This document shows, piece by piece, positions 1 through 5,227 of a stretch of DNA of 10,493 nt (positions are counted from its first letter, which is position 1; every line of letters starts with the position of its first letter). Below the pieces are notes generated by a model. That model was not told the DNA's origin. It did no database searches and was given only the letters and a program-made list of their open reading frames with translations. The stretch lies in assembly GCA_035686365.1 (NCBI GenBank), contig DASRZM010000026.1, forward strand, positions 1 through 10,493, in the 5' to 3' direction. This DNA comes from DASRZM01 sp035686365 (GTDB lineage Bacteria; Pseudomonadota; Gammaproteobacteria; Xanthomonadales; Xanthomonadaceae). Both the position numbers and the translations under genes were made by a program.

Positions 1-223
1 CGGGGAGCCCACGCATGCGGCGCTGCACATGTACGTGGAGGACACCGATGCCGCGTACCGTCGGGCCATCGAGGCGGGCGGCATCTCGTTGCGGGAACCC
101 ATGACCACCTTTTACGGGGATCGCAGCGCCGGCGTGAGGGATCCCGGCGGCAACAGCTGGTGGCTCGCCTGTCACGTCGAGGACGTGTCGCCCGAGGAGA
201 TGGCCCGTCGCAGCGGAACGTGA
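1..223 (+). CDS. VOC (glyoxalase/bleomycin-resistance fold) family protein, C-terminal part only
   Basis: The reading frame is open from base 2 to the TGA at 221-223, and its start lies before the window. About 73 C-terminal residues are visible. They read as the last beta-alpha-beta-beta-beta module of a VOC protein: a 'LHMYVEDTDAAYRRAIEAG' strand-helix pair, then 'FYGDRSAGVRDPGGNSWWLA', the closing strands that form the metal/substrate side of the fold. The 'FYGDRSAGVRDP.GN.WW' pattern is typical of the PhnB-like branch of VOC proteins. Most members of that branch have no assigned substrate, so a specific reaction cannot be named. The internal ATG at 29 is not a credible start because the fold would be cut in half. 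The next gene begins 74 bp downstream on the same strand, too far for obvious coupling. Confidence 0.85.
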   Translation, partial: GEPTHAALHMYVEDTDAAYRRAIEAGGISLREPMTTFYGDRSAGVRDPGGNSWWLACHVEDVSPEEMARRSGT

Positions 224-297
224 ACCGGTATTTCTTCTGCCGAAGCGAGCCGCCGGCGTTCTGCGCGCACCGGTAGGTTCGTCAACCTGGAGTGAGC

Positions 298-696
298 ATG
301 CGCCATCTGGTCGCGGTTCTGCTGGTCGTGGTCGGCATCATCCACCTGCTGCCGCTGTCGGGCGTGATCGGAGCCGGGCGCGTGGCTGCGCTGTATGGCG
401 TCGACGTCGCCGGGCCCGACCTGGCGATCCTGCTTCGCCACCGGGCCGTGCTGTTCGGGCTGCTCGGTGCGTTCCTGGTCCTGGCCGCGTTCCGGCCGGC
501 GTGGCGCGGCGCCGCACTGGTGGCCGGCTTCGTCAGCGTGGTCTCGTTCCTGGCGCTGGCCACGATGGTCGGGGATTACAACGCCCGCATCGGTCGCGTC
601 GTGCTCGCGGACTGGATCGCGCTGGGCTGCCTGCTGGTGGCTGCGGCCGCGCACCTGCGGGCGCAGCGCCTCAGGCGCGGTCCGGCGGACCCTTGA
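298..696 (+). CDS. Small four-helix integral membrane protein, function unknown
   Basis: This encodes 132 residues with four hydrophobic segments at about residues 3-22, 48-65, 70-90 and 101-119, and a short basic, Arg-rich tail (RAQRLRRG) that is probably cytoplasmic. The ATG at 298 is chosen over the in-frame GTG at 292 because GGAG at 289-292 lies five bases before the ATG but overlaps the GTG. Visible features are 'GIIHLLPL' in helix 1, a 'LYGV' stretch, 'LAILLRHRAVLFGLLG' at the start of helix 2 and 'DYNARIGRVVLADW' before helix 4. I recognise this as a conserved small membrane family of proteobacteria. My recollection is that some database entries carry the name phosphopantetheine adenylyltransferase, but no nucleotidyltransferase HxGH motif is present, so that name should not be copied. 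The 3' end overlaps the opposing VOC gene by 26 bp. No function is inferred. Confidence 0.8.
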   Translation: MRHLVAVLLVVVGIIHLLPLSGVIGAGRVAALYGVDVAGPDLAILLRHRAVLFGLLGAFLVLAAFRPAWRGAALVAGFVSVVSFLALATMVGDYNARIGRVVLADWIALGCLLVAAAAHLRAQRLRRGPADP

Positions 697-1096
697 GTTC
701 GACGGTATTGCCTTCCGGGTCCTGCAGGTAGATCGAGGGGCCCTCGCCCTCGGCGCCATAGCGCGATTCCACCGCGCCGTGGACTACGCCGTGGGCGTCC
801 AGGCAGTCGACGATGGCGGTCGCGTCGAAGGGCTCCAGCCGCAGGCACAGGTGATCCAGGTTGTGAGCCTCGCGGCCGGGCGCGGCGCCGCCCATGCGGC
901 CGAGCTCGCCCTCCACCGGCACCAGGTCGATCAGCGAGCGCCCTGCGCGCAGCTGGTACAGGCCGATCTTCGCCTGCACCTTCTCCAGGTCGCAGCCCAG
1001 CACGTCGCGGTAGAACGCGAGCATCGGTTCGATCCGGCGCACGCGCAGCACGAGGTGGTCGATCTCGCGTACACGAATCGGATGGCTCCGGGCCAT
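671..1096 (-). CDS. VOC family protein, GLOD5-like
   Basis: The product is 141 residues, a complete two-module VOC fold. Module 1 has 'IDHLVLRVRRIEPMLAFYRDVLG' (residues 12-34), the classic first strand and helix. Module 2 starts at 'LDHLCLRL' (about 80-87) and ends with 'GPSIYLQDPEGNTVELKG' (119-136). Candidate metal ligands at the usual places are His14, His82 and Glu133. The fourth position, often Glu, falls near Asp57 in 'LIDLVP', which may be a conservative replacement. The 'GP..SIY..DP.GN..E' ending resembles glyoxalase-domain-containing protein 5 and related single-domain lyases or dioxygenases, whose substrates are mostly unknown. The ATG at 1096 has GGGGA just upstream. The gene starts 17 bp after the end of the GFA gene on the same strand, so the two are probably co-transcribed and may both deal with reactive small carbonyl or glutathione-linked compounds (inference). 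Confidence 0.88.
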   Translation of the reverse strand: MARSHPIRVREIDHLVLRVRRIEPMLAFYRDVLGCDLEKVQAKIGLYQLRAGRSLIDLVPVEGELGRMGGAAPGREAHNLDHLCLRLEPFDATAIVDCLDAHGVVHGAVESRYGAEGEGPSIYLQDPEGNTVELKGPPDRA

Positions 1097-1113
1097 GGCG
1101 TCCCCGGCGCCGC

Positions 1114-1464
1114 CTACAGCGCGCGGCCGTCGAAGTGCTGCACCGGCAGCTCGGACCAGTCCAGCTCCGGGAGGCAGCGCACGTTGATGGCGGCCATCGG
1201 TTCGCCGGTGGACGGATGCGTGCCTTCACCGAAGGTGTGGATGCCGCAGTGGCGGCAGAAGCGGTGCGCGATCGCGTGCTTGTTGAAGGTATAGCTGGCC
1301 AGGTCTTCCTCGCCGCTGGCCAGTTCGAGCTGTGCGCGCGGAACGAACCACAGCACTGCGCCCCTGCGCAGGCAGATCGAGCAGTTGCAGTCGATCAACC
1401 CGGCGACCTCGCCCTCGACATCGAAGGCGACGCGGCCGCAATGGCAGCTTCCGTGGTGACGCAT
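1114..1464 (-). CDS. GFA family protein (glutathione-dependent formaldehyde-activating enzyme/CENP-V fold)
   Basis: The product is 116 residues, the usual size of a single GFA domain. The seven cysteines of the family are all present: Cys7-His-Cys9, Cys26-Asn-Cys28-Ser-Ile-Cys31, and Cys70-Arg-His-Cys73. In the founding member these bind a structural and a catalytic zinc. 'FGEGTH' and the 'INVRCLPELD' strand near residues 94-102 also fit. Founding-member Gfa speeds formation of S-hydroxymethylglutathione from formaldehyde, but most GFA proteins are uncharacterised and this activity should not be assumed. The start was moved from the longest open frame (1500) to the ATG at 1464. GGAG lies seven bases upstream of that codon, and the family begins close to the first CxC pair. 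It is the first gene of a probable two-gene unit with the VOC gene 17 bp downstream. Confidence 0.9.
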   Translation of the reverse strand: MRHHGSCHCGRVAFDVEGEVAGLIDCNCSICLRRGAVLWFVPRAQLELASGEEDLASYTFNKHAIAHRFCRHCGIHTFGEGTHPSTGEPMAAINVRCLPELDWSELPVQHFDGRAL

Positions 1465-1605
1465 GGCCGGGCTCCATGGGTAGGGAGACACCACGATCAC
1501 CGAAATCGTGGCACACGTCCAGCGCTCGAGAACAGGTCCAGCAGCCAGGTCCAGTGGCCATCCAAGCGCAGCGGAGTACTCGAAGCCCGAGCGTACAGGC
1601 CCTCC
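1465..1605. other. Left part of the 452-bp gene-free gap (5' flank of the GFA gene)
   Basis: No convincing coding sequence is visible here. The stretch contains the GFA ribosome-binding site, a 7-bp hairpin at 1491-1511 (separate entry) and a short direct repeat: CAGGTCCAG occurs at 1533-1541 and again at 1546-1554, a 13-bp period. Open frames crossing the region on both strands give low-complexity Arg/Pro/Ala-rich translations with no recognisable domain. The promoter of the GFA-VOC unit should lie here on the minus strand, but no good -35/-10 pair stands out. Confidence 0.5.
1491..1511. promoter_or_regulatory. 7-bp inverted repeat upstream of the GFA gene (possible operator)
   Basis: CCACGAT (1491-1497) and ATCGTGG (1505-1511) are perfect inverted copies separated by CACCGAA. 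The repeat ends 27 bases upstream of the GFA start codon, where an operator or 5'-leader hairpin of the GFA-VOC transcript would be expected. There is no T-run on either side, so it does not look like an intrinsic terminator. The functional reading is inference. Confidence 0.35.
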
Positions 1606-1824
1606 GGGGCGGATCGGTGTCCGGGTTCCGGGGGCGTCGCCCCCGCAGCGGCGGCGGGTGGACGATCAGGCCCCCGAAGGGGGGCGCGCACACGGATGTG
1701 CGCGCGTTTGCGCTCGGACACGATGTCCGATCGCAAACCCCGGCCGCCCGACGCGGACCCGGGACGCGCAGCGTGCCGGGCGCGAGGACAAGCAGCCCCC
1801 GGAATCCGGATACCGATCCGCCCC
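1606..1824. repeat. Composite inverted-repeat element (about 219 bp) with internal hairpins, MITE-like or REP-like
   Basis: The outer arms are 1606-1635 and 1795-1824. They are inverted copies matching at 28 of 30 positions; both begin GGGGCGGATCGGT when read inward. Inside are further stem-loops: an 8-bp stem at 1629-1645 with a 1-base loop; C5/G5 around GAA at 1671-1683; a perfect 9-bp stem at 1684-1705 (GCGCGCACA ... TGTGCGCGC, loop CGGA); a 15-bp stem with one mismatch at 1706-1738 (loop CGA); and a 10-bp stem with one mismatch at 1758-1780 (loop GCA). No open frame inside has a recognisable domain and no clear target-site duplication borders the arms. The two arm mismatches and the one mismatch in the longest stem leave most pairing intact. 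It could be a non-autonomous mobile element, a REP/BIME-type repeat or a structured RNA. Copy number in the genome is unknown. Confidence 0.7.
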
Positions 1825-1888
1825 CACCCGAAGCCCGCACCGCCGTTGCTCGCGACCGGTGACTGGAACGGGCTACCGGAACCCGCTC

Positions 1889-1916
1889 TTGCAACTCCCA
1901 ATGCGATAATCGCCGG
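1889..1916 (+). promoter_or_regulatory. Probable extended -10 promoter giving a leaderless ubiE transcript
   Basis: GATAAT at 1905-1910 is preceded directly by TGC, giving the extended -10 pattern TGnTATAAT with a single mismatch in the hexamer. Only six bases (CGCCGG) separate it from the ubiE ATG at 1917. Transcription from such a -10 would be expected to begin at or very near the A of the ATG. No Shine-Dalgarno sequence precedes the ATG, in keeping with a leaderless start. TTGCAA at 1889-1894 sits only 10 bases from the -10, too close to act as a normal -35. The same arrangement precedes the lipoprotein gene at 5881. Confidence 0.5.
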
Positions 1917-2663
1917 ATGGACGAGCAGCGGACCCATTTCGGCTATCGCGAGGTTCCGGTCGGCGAGAAGCGCCGGCTGGTCGATCGCGTATTCAGTTCG
2001 GTGGCCGCGCGCTACGACCTGATGAACGACCTGATGTCCTTCGGCGTGCACCGCGTGTGGAAGCGCTACTTCGTGGCCACCGCGGGGGCCCGGCCGGGCG
2101 ATCGCGTGCTGGACCTGGCCGGCGGCACCGGCGACATCGCCGCGCTGCTGCGCGAGCGTGTCGGACCCGACGGCGAGGTCGTTCTCGGCGACATCAATGC
2201 GCAGATGCTGCAGGTCGGCCGCGACCGCATGCTCGACCGCGGCCTGGTCGAGGGCATGGCCTACGTGCGCCTGGACGCCCAGGCGCTGCCGTTCCCGGAC
2301 GCCAGCTTCGACCTGGTCACGATCGCCTTCGGCCTGCGCAACGTCACTGACAAGGACGCGGCGCTGGCGCAGATGCAGCGCGTGCTGCGCGTGGGCGGGC
2401 GCGCGCTGGTGCTGGAGTTCTCGCAGGTGCAGCCGCAGTGGCTGCGGCCGCTGTACGAGTTCCATTCCTTCCAGGTGCTGCCGCGGCTGGGCCGGATGGT
2501 CGCCGGGGACGAGGACAGCTACCGCTACCTGGCCGAGTCGATCCGCCGCCATCCGCCGCAGGACGAACTGCAGGCGATGATGCAGCGCGCCGGCTTCGAG
2601 CGCTGCGGCTACCGCAACCTGATGGGCGGCATCGTCGCCATCCATTCCGGCTACCGGGTGTGA
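1917..2663 (+). CDS. ubiE: Ubiquinone/menaquinone biosynthesis C-methyltransferase UbiE
   Basis: The product is 248 residues, the normal UbiE/COQ5 length. It transfers a methyl group from S-adenosylmethionine to carbon 2 of 2-polyprenyl-6-methoxy-1,4-benzoquinol in ubiquinone synthesis; in menaquinone makers it also methylates demethylmenaquinol. The first family signature is intact at residues 33-48 (YDLMNDLMSFGVHRVW). The SAM-binding motif I is 'VLDLAGGTGD' (64-73), followed by the acidic 'GDIN' (91-94). 'FGLRNVTD' (138-145) and the second signature 'RVLRVGGRALVLEFS' (155-169) follow; the latter has Arg where Lys is common. 'EDSYRYLAESI' (199-209) is the typical C-terminal motif. The N-terminal 'THFGYREVP..EK' matches the family start, supporting the ATG at 1917 despite the lack of a ribosome-binding site. 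It is not followed by ubiJ/ubiB as in enterics but, 7 bp later, by an SDR-DoxX gene. Confidence 0.97.
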   Translation: MDEQRTHFGYREVPVGEKRRLVDRVFSSVAARYDLMNDLMSFGVHRVWKRYFVATAGARPGDRVLDLAGGTGDIAALLRERVGPDGEVVLGDINAQMLQVGRDRMLDRGLVEGMAYVRLDAQALPFPDASFDLVTIAFGLRNVTDKDAALAQMQRVLRVGGRALVLEFSQVQPQWLRPLYEFHSFQVLPRLGRMVAGDEDSYRYLAESIRRHPPQDELQAMMQRAGFERCGYRNLMGGIVAIHSGYRV

Positions 2664-2670
2664 GCGCGCG

Positions 2671-3948
2671 ATGCGCGTGCTGGTGACCGGGGCCTCCGGC
2701 TTCATCGGCGCGCACATCGTCGCGGCGCTGCGCGCGGCCGGGCACGAGGTGGTGCGGGCGCTGCGGTCGCCGCCGCTGGGCGCGGTCGACGCGGTCGCCT
2801 GCGACTTCGGCCGCGATACGGATCCGGCGGTCTGGGTGCCGCGGCTGGCCGGCGTCGGGGCGGTGGTCAACTGCGCCGGCATCCTGCGCGAGCGCGGCGC
2901 AGACCGCTTCGAGGCCGTGCACGTGGCCACGCCGCGCGCGCTGGCGCAGGCGTGTGCGCAGGTCGGGATCGCCGGTTGGGTGCAGATCTCCGCACTCGGC
3001 GATCCGGTCGACGGTGAGTTCCTGGCCTCCAAGCACCGCGGCGACGCGGCCGTGCTGGAAGCACTGCCCGATGCGGTGGTATTGCGACCCTCGCTGGTCT
3101 ACGCCGCCGAGGGCTCCTATGGCGGCACCACGCTGCTGCGCGCGGTGGCGGCGGCGCCGGTGCTGGCGCTGCCGCGCGGCGGCAGCCAGCGCATCGCGCC
3201 GATCGCCGCCGCCGATGTCGGCGCCGCGGTAGTGGCGGCGTTGCAGCGCGCGCCCGCGGCCGGGCAGCGTATCGAACTGGTCGGCCCGCGTGCGCTGAGC
3301 CTGCGCGATTACCTGCTGGCGATCCGGCGCTGGCTGGGCCTGCCACCGCCGCGCACGCTGGCGGTGCCCGCGCCGTTGGCGCGGCTGGCAGCGCGCATCG
3401 GCGAGTGGGTCGGGCGCGGGCCGCTGGGCCTGACCCTGTGGCGCATGCTCGAGCGCGGCAACCTCGGCGGCGAGGACGCCGCCACGCGCATGCGCGAGCT
3501 GCTCGGGCTCTCGCCGCGCGACATCGACGCGGTGCTGGCCGCGCGTCCGGCCGCCGCCGCCGACCGCTGGCATGCGCGCCTGTACTGGCTGGCGCCGCTG
3601 CTGCGCGTGGCGCTGGCGCTGCTGTGGCTGGCCTCGGGCGTGGTCGGATGGCTGTGGTCGCAGGCCGACATCCAGGCACTGCTGGCGCCCACCGGGCTCG
3701 GGCCCGATGCGGCGCTGGTGCTGGCGCGCGCCGGTGCCAGCATCGATCTGGTGCTCGGCGCCGCGCTGCTGGCAGGCCGGTGGGTGCGCCCGGTGCTGGC
3801 GCTGATGGCACTGCAGCTGCTGGCCTACACCGCGTTCGTGGGCATCGTGTTGCCGGCGGCCTGGCTCGATCCCTGGGGCGGGCTGCTGAAGAACCTGGTC
3901 GTCCTGGTGGCGCTGGCGGTGGCGGCCGCCACCGCCGAGCGCAGCTGA
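2671..3948 (+). CDS. SDR-family NAD(P)-binding protein fused to a C-terminal DoxX-like membrane domain
   Basis: The product is 425 residues in two parts. Residues 1 to about 290 are an atypical SDR/NmrA-like Rossmann domain. The nucleotide loop is 'VTGASGFIG' (5-13, GxxGxxG), with 'NCAGILRERG' (67-76), 'ISALGDP' (106-112) and 'LRPSLVYA' (138-145). The SDR catalytic YxxxK position reads FLASK (117-121), so the usual catalytic Tyr is Phe. It may therefore be a redox sensor, assembly factor or binding protein rather than a classical dehydrogenase, as seen for NDUFA9-like members. Residues from about 299 to the end form four hydrophobic segments (about 305-329, 347-369, 373-398, 406-421) of DoxX-like type, anchoring it in the inner membrane. 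It starts 7 bp after ubiE, and its stop overlaps the start of the DUF2269 gene (TGATG), so the three are almost certainly one operon. SDR-DoxX proteins next to DUF2269 are a known pairing of unknown role. Confidence 0.9.
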   Translation: MRVLVTGASGFIGAHIVAALRAAGHEVVRALRSPPLGAVDAVACDFGRDTDPAVWVPRLAGVGAVVNCAGILRERGADRFEAVHVATPRALAQACAQVGIAGWVQISALGDPVDGEFLASKHRGDAAVLEALPDAVVLRPSLVYAAEGSYGGTTLLRAVAAAPVLALPRGGSQRIAPIAAADVGAAVVAALQRAPAAGQRIELVGPRALSLRDYLLAIRRWLGLPPPRTLAVPAPLARLAARIGEWVGRGPLGLTLWRMLERGNLGGEDAATRMRELLGLSPRDIDAVLAARPAAAADRWHARLYWLAPLLRVALALLWLASGVVGWLWSQADIQALLAPTGLGPDAALVLARAGASIDLVLGAALLAGRWVRPVLALMALQLLAYTAFVGIVLPAAWLDPWGGLLKNLVVLVALAVAAATAERS

Positions 3949-4418
3949 TGGAAGGCTACTTCTGGCTCAAGACCGCGCACGTGGTCTCGGCCACGCTGCT
4001 GTTCGGCACCGGCCTGGGCACGGCCTACTTCCAGTGGATGGCGCACCGCCGTGGCGAGATCGCCGCGATCGCGGTGACCGCACGCCACGTGGTGCTGGCC
4101 GACTGGCTGTTCACCACCCCGGCGATGATCGCCCAGCCGCTGACCGGCTGGCTGCTGCTGGACAGGCTTGGCATCGCCTGGACGCAATCCTGGGTGCTGG
4201 CCTCGCTGGCGCTGTTCGTCCTCGCCGGCGCCTGCTGGTTGCCGGTGGTGGCGATCCAGATCCGCGTGCGCGCCGAGGCCGAGCAGGCCTGCGTCACCGG
4301 CGCATTGTCGCCGCGCTACCACCGCCTGATGCGCACCTGGTTCGCGCTGGGCTGGCCCGCGTTCGCGGCGGTGCTGGCGATCTTCTGGCTGATGGTGCGC
4401 AAGCCGGCGCTGTGGTGA
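3948..4418 (+). CDS. DUF2269 family integral membrane protein
   Basis: The product is 156 residues with four predicted membrane helices at about 5-28, 48-70, 80-104 and 130-150, the typical DUF2269 size and topology. Family-like features are 'LKTAHVVSATLLFGTG' (7-22), 'DWLFTTPAMIAQPLTG' (52-67), 'WLPVVAIQIRVR' (97-108) and 'YHRLMRTWFALGWPAF' (124-139). His11 and His47 lie in or next to helices and could be cofactor ligands, but nothing proves that. The ATG at 3948 shares its A with the TGA stop of the preceding gene, so translation is probably coupled. The open frame extends upstream in this phase only as an out-of-frame reading of the SDR gene, so the overlap start is preferred. The function is unknown. 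Stoichiometric production with the SDR-DoxX protein suggests a membrane complex (inference). It ends 31 bp from the convergent dsbA. Confidence 0.9.
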   Translation: MEGYFWLKTAHVVSATLLFGTGLGTAYFQWMAHRRGEIAAIAVTARHVVLADWLFTTPAMIAQPLTGWLLLDRLGIAWTQSWVLASLALFVLAGACWLPVVAIQIRVRAEAEQACVTGALSPRYHRLMRTWFALGWPAFAAVLAIFWLMVRKPALW

Positions 4419-4449
4419 GTGCGCCGCGAGCGGCCGCCGGGCCGGGGCG

Positions 4450-5088
4450 TCAGCGCGAACCGGCTTCCTTGGCGACCAGGAAATCGATCACCTCGAACAG
4501 CTGCTCGTAGCTGCCGGCCGAGGTGCCGGTGACCCGGTACTTGCCGGCCACGATGAAGGCCGGCGTGCCGTCGACCCCGTAGCGCGGCAACAGCTGCTGG
4601 CTGCGCCGGATCCTGGCATCGACGGCGAACGAGCGCGCCGCGGCCAGAAAATCCTGGCTGCTGACGCCATAACCGGCGTACCACTGGGCCAGCGCCTCGA
4701 TGGTGTCCAGCGGCCTGCGCTCGGCGTGCATGGCCTGGTACAGCGGCAGGTGCGCGCGCTCGCGCACGCCCAGCGCCTCGGCGGCGTAGTACGCGCGTGC
4801 GGCCGCTTCCCAGGGCGGGCTCCACGCGGCCGGCAGGTAGCCGAAGTGGGCGCCGGCCGGCAGCGTCCGTTTCCAGCTGTCCACGAGCGGCTCGATCCGG
4901 GCGCACACCACGCAGGCGTAACTGAACACCTCGAGCACTTCCACCTTGTCGCCGCTGGAGGTGGGCTGCGCCGGCTCGACCGGGAAATAGTGGACGCCGG
5001 CCTGGTACTTCTCGACCAGCGCCTGACCGTGGACGGGCGCGCTGGCGGCCAGTCCGGCCACAAGCGCAAACATGAGGCACTTCAACAT
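4450..5088 (-). CDS. dsbA: Periplasmic thiol:disulfide interchange protein DsbA with a CVVC active site
   Basis: The product is 212 residues including an export signal (MLKCLMFALVAGLAASAPVHGQA, cleavage near residue 21-23). DsbA proteins oxidise paired cysteines of newly exported proteins in the periplasm and are re-oxidised by DsbB. The thioredoxin-fold core 'VEVLEVFSYACVVCARIEP' carries the active pair Cys59 and Cys62. The cis-proline loop is 'VDGTPAFIVAGKY' (172-184, Pro176), and the helical insertion lies between them. The C-terminal 'YEQLFEVIDFLV' matches the final helix. The dipeptide between the cysteines is Val-Val, whereas the well-studied enzymes have Pro-His. Loss of the His should raise the Cys pKa and make the protein a weaker oxidant (inference). 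GGAG lies eight bases before the ATG. It is downstream of a lipoprotein gene on the same strand with a 139-bp gap holding palindromes, so it may have its own promoter. Confidence 0.93.
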   Translation of the reverse strand: MLKCLMFALVAGLAASAPVHGQALVEKYQAGVHYFPVEPAQPTSSGDKVEVLEVFSYACVVCARIEPLVDSWKRTLPAGAHFGYLPAAWSPPWEAAARAYYAAEALGVRERAHLPLYQAMHAERRPLDTIEALAQWYAGYGVSSQDFLAAARSFAVDARIRRSQQLLPRYGVDGTPAFIVAGKYRVTGTSAGSYEQLFEVIDFLVAKEAGSR

Positions 5089-5227
5089 CGTTGCGTCTCC
5101 GATCGAACGGGGCCGCGGCGTCGGGGTGGCCGCCGGGCGGCGTGCTGTATGGACCCGGCCGCGCCGTCATGGTTCCGCGCAGCCGGCGCGGCGAGCGCCG
5201 AGGTCCGCGCGGACCCGGGCGGCGCGG
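5089..5227. other. Spacer between the lipoprotein gene and dsbA with GC-rich palindromes
   Basis: This 139-bp non-coding gap contains a perfect 14-bp palindrome, GGTCCGCGCGGACC, at 5202-5215. It lies 13 bases past the lipoprotein stop codon on the minus strand. A second short stem, GCCGCC-G-GGCGGC, lies nearer to dsbA. Neither is followed by a T-run. They may slow or end transcription from the lipoprotein gene, or the 14-mer may be a protein-binding site. No strong dsbA promoter is evident. Confidence 0.4.

Noticed and set aside
1533..1554. Two CAGGTCCAG copies considered as a CRISPR-like or iteron array
   Set aside because: There are only two 9-bp copies, with a 4-bp spacer and no further units, so this falls far short of a CRISPR array or an iteron origin.
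1606..1824. Insertion sequence with transposase
   Set aside because: The terminal inverted repeats are real, but the interior is too short for a transposase, no such coding sequence is visible, and no clear target-site duplication borders the arms. It is kept only as a non-coding repeat element.
1332..2022. Several overlapping + strand open frames across the gap before ubiE
   Set aside because: They run through the inverted repeats and the GFA antisense strand, give Arg/Pro-rich sequence without motifs, and have no ribosome-binding sites.
1497..3032. Long minus-strand open frame (511 codons) antisense to ubiE and the start of the SDR gene
   Set aside because: It is the mirror of two clear + strand genes in GC-rich DNA. 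Its translation is Ala/Arg/Gln/His-rich with no domain, and it runs straight through the hairpin element.
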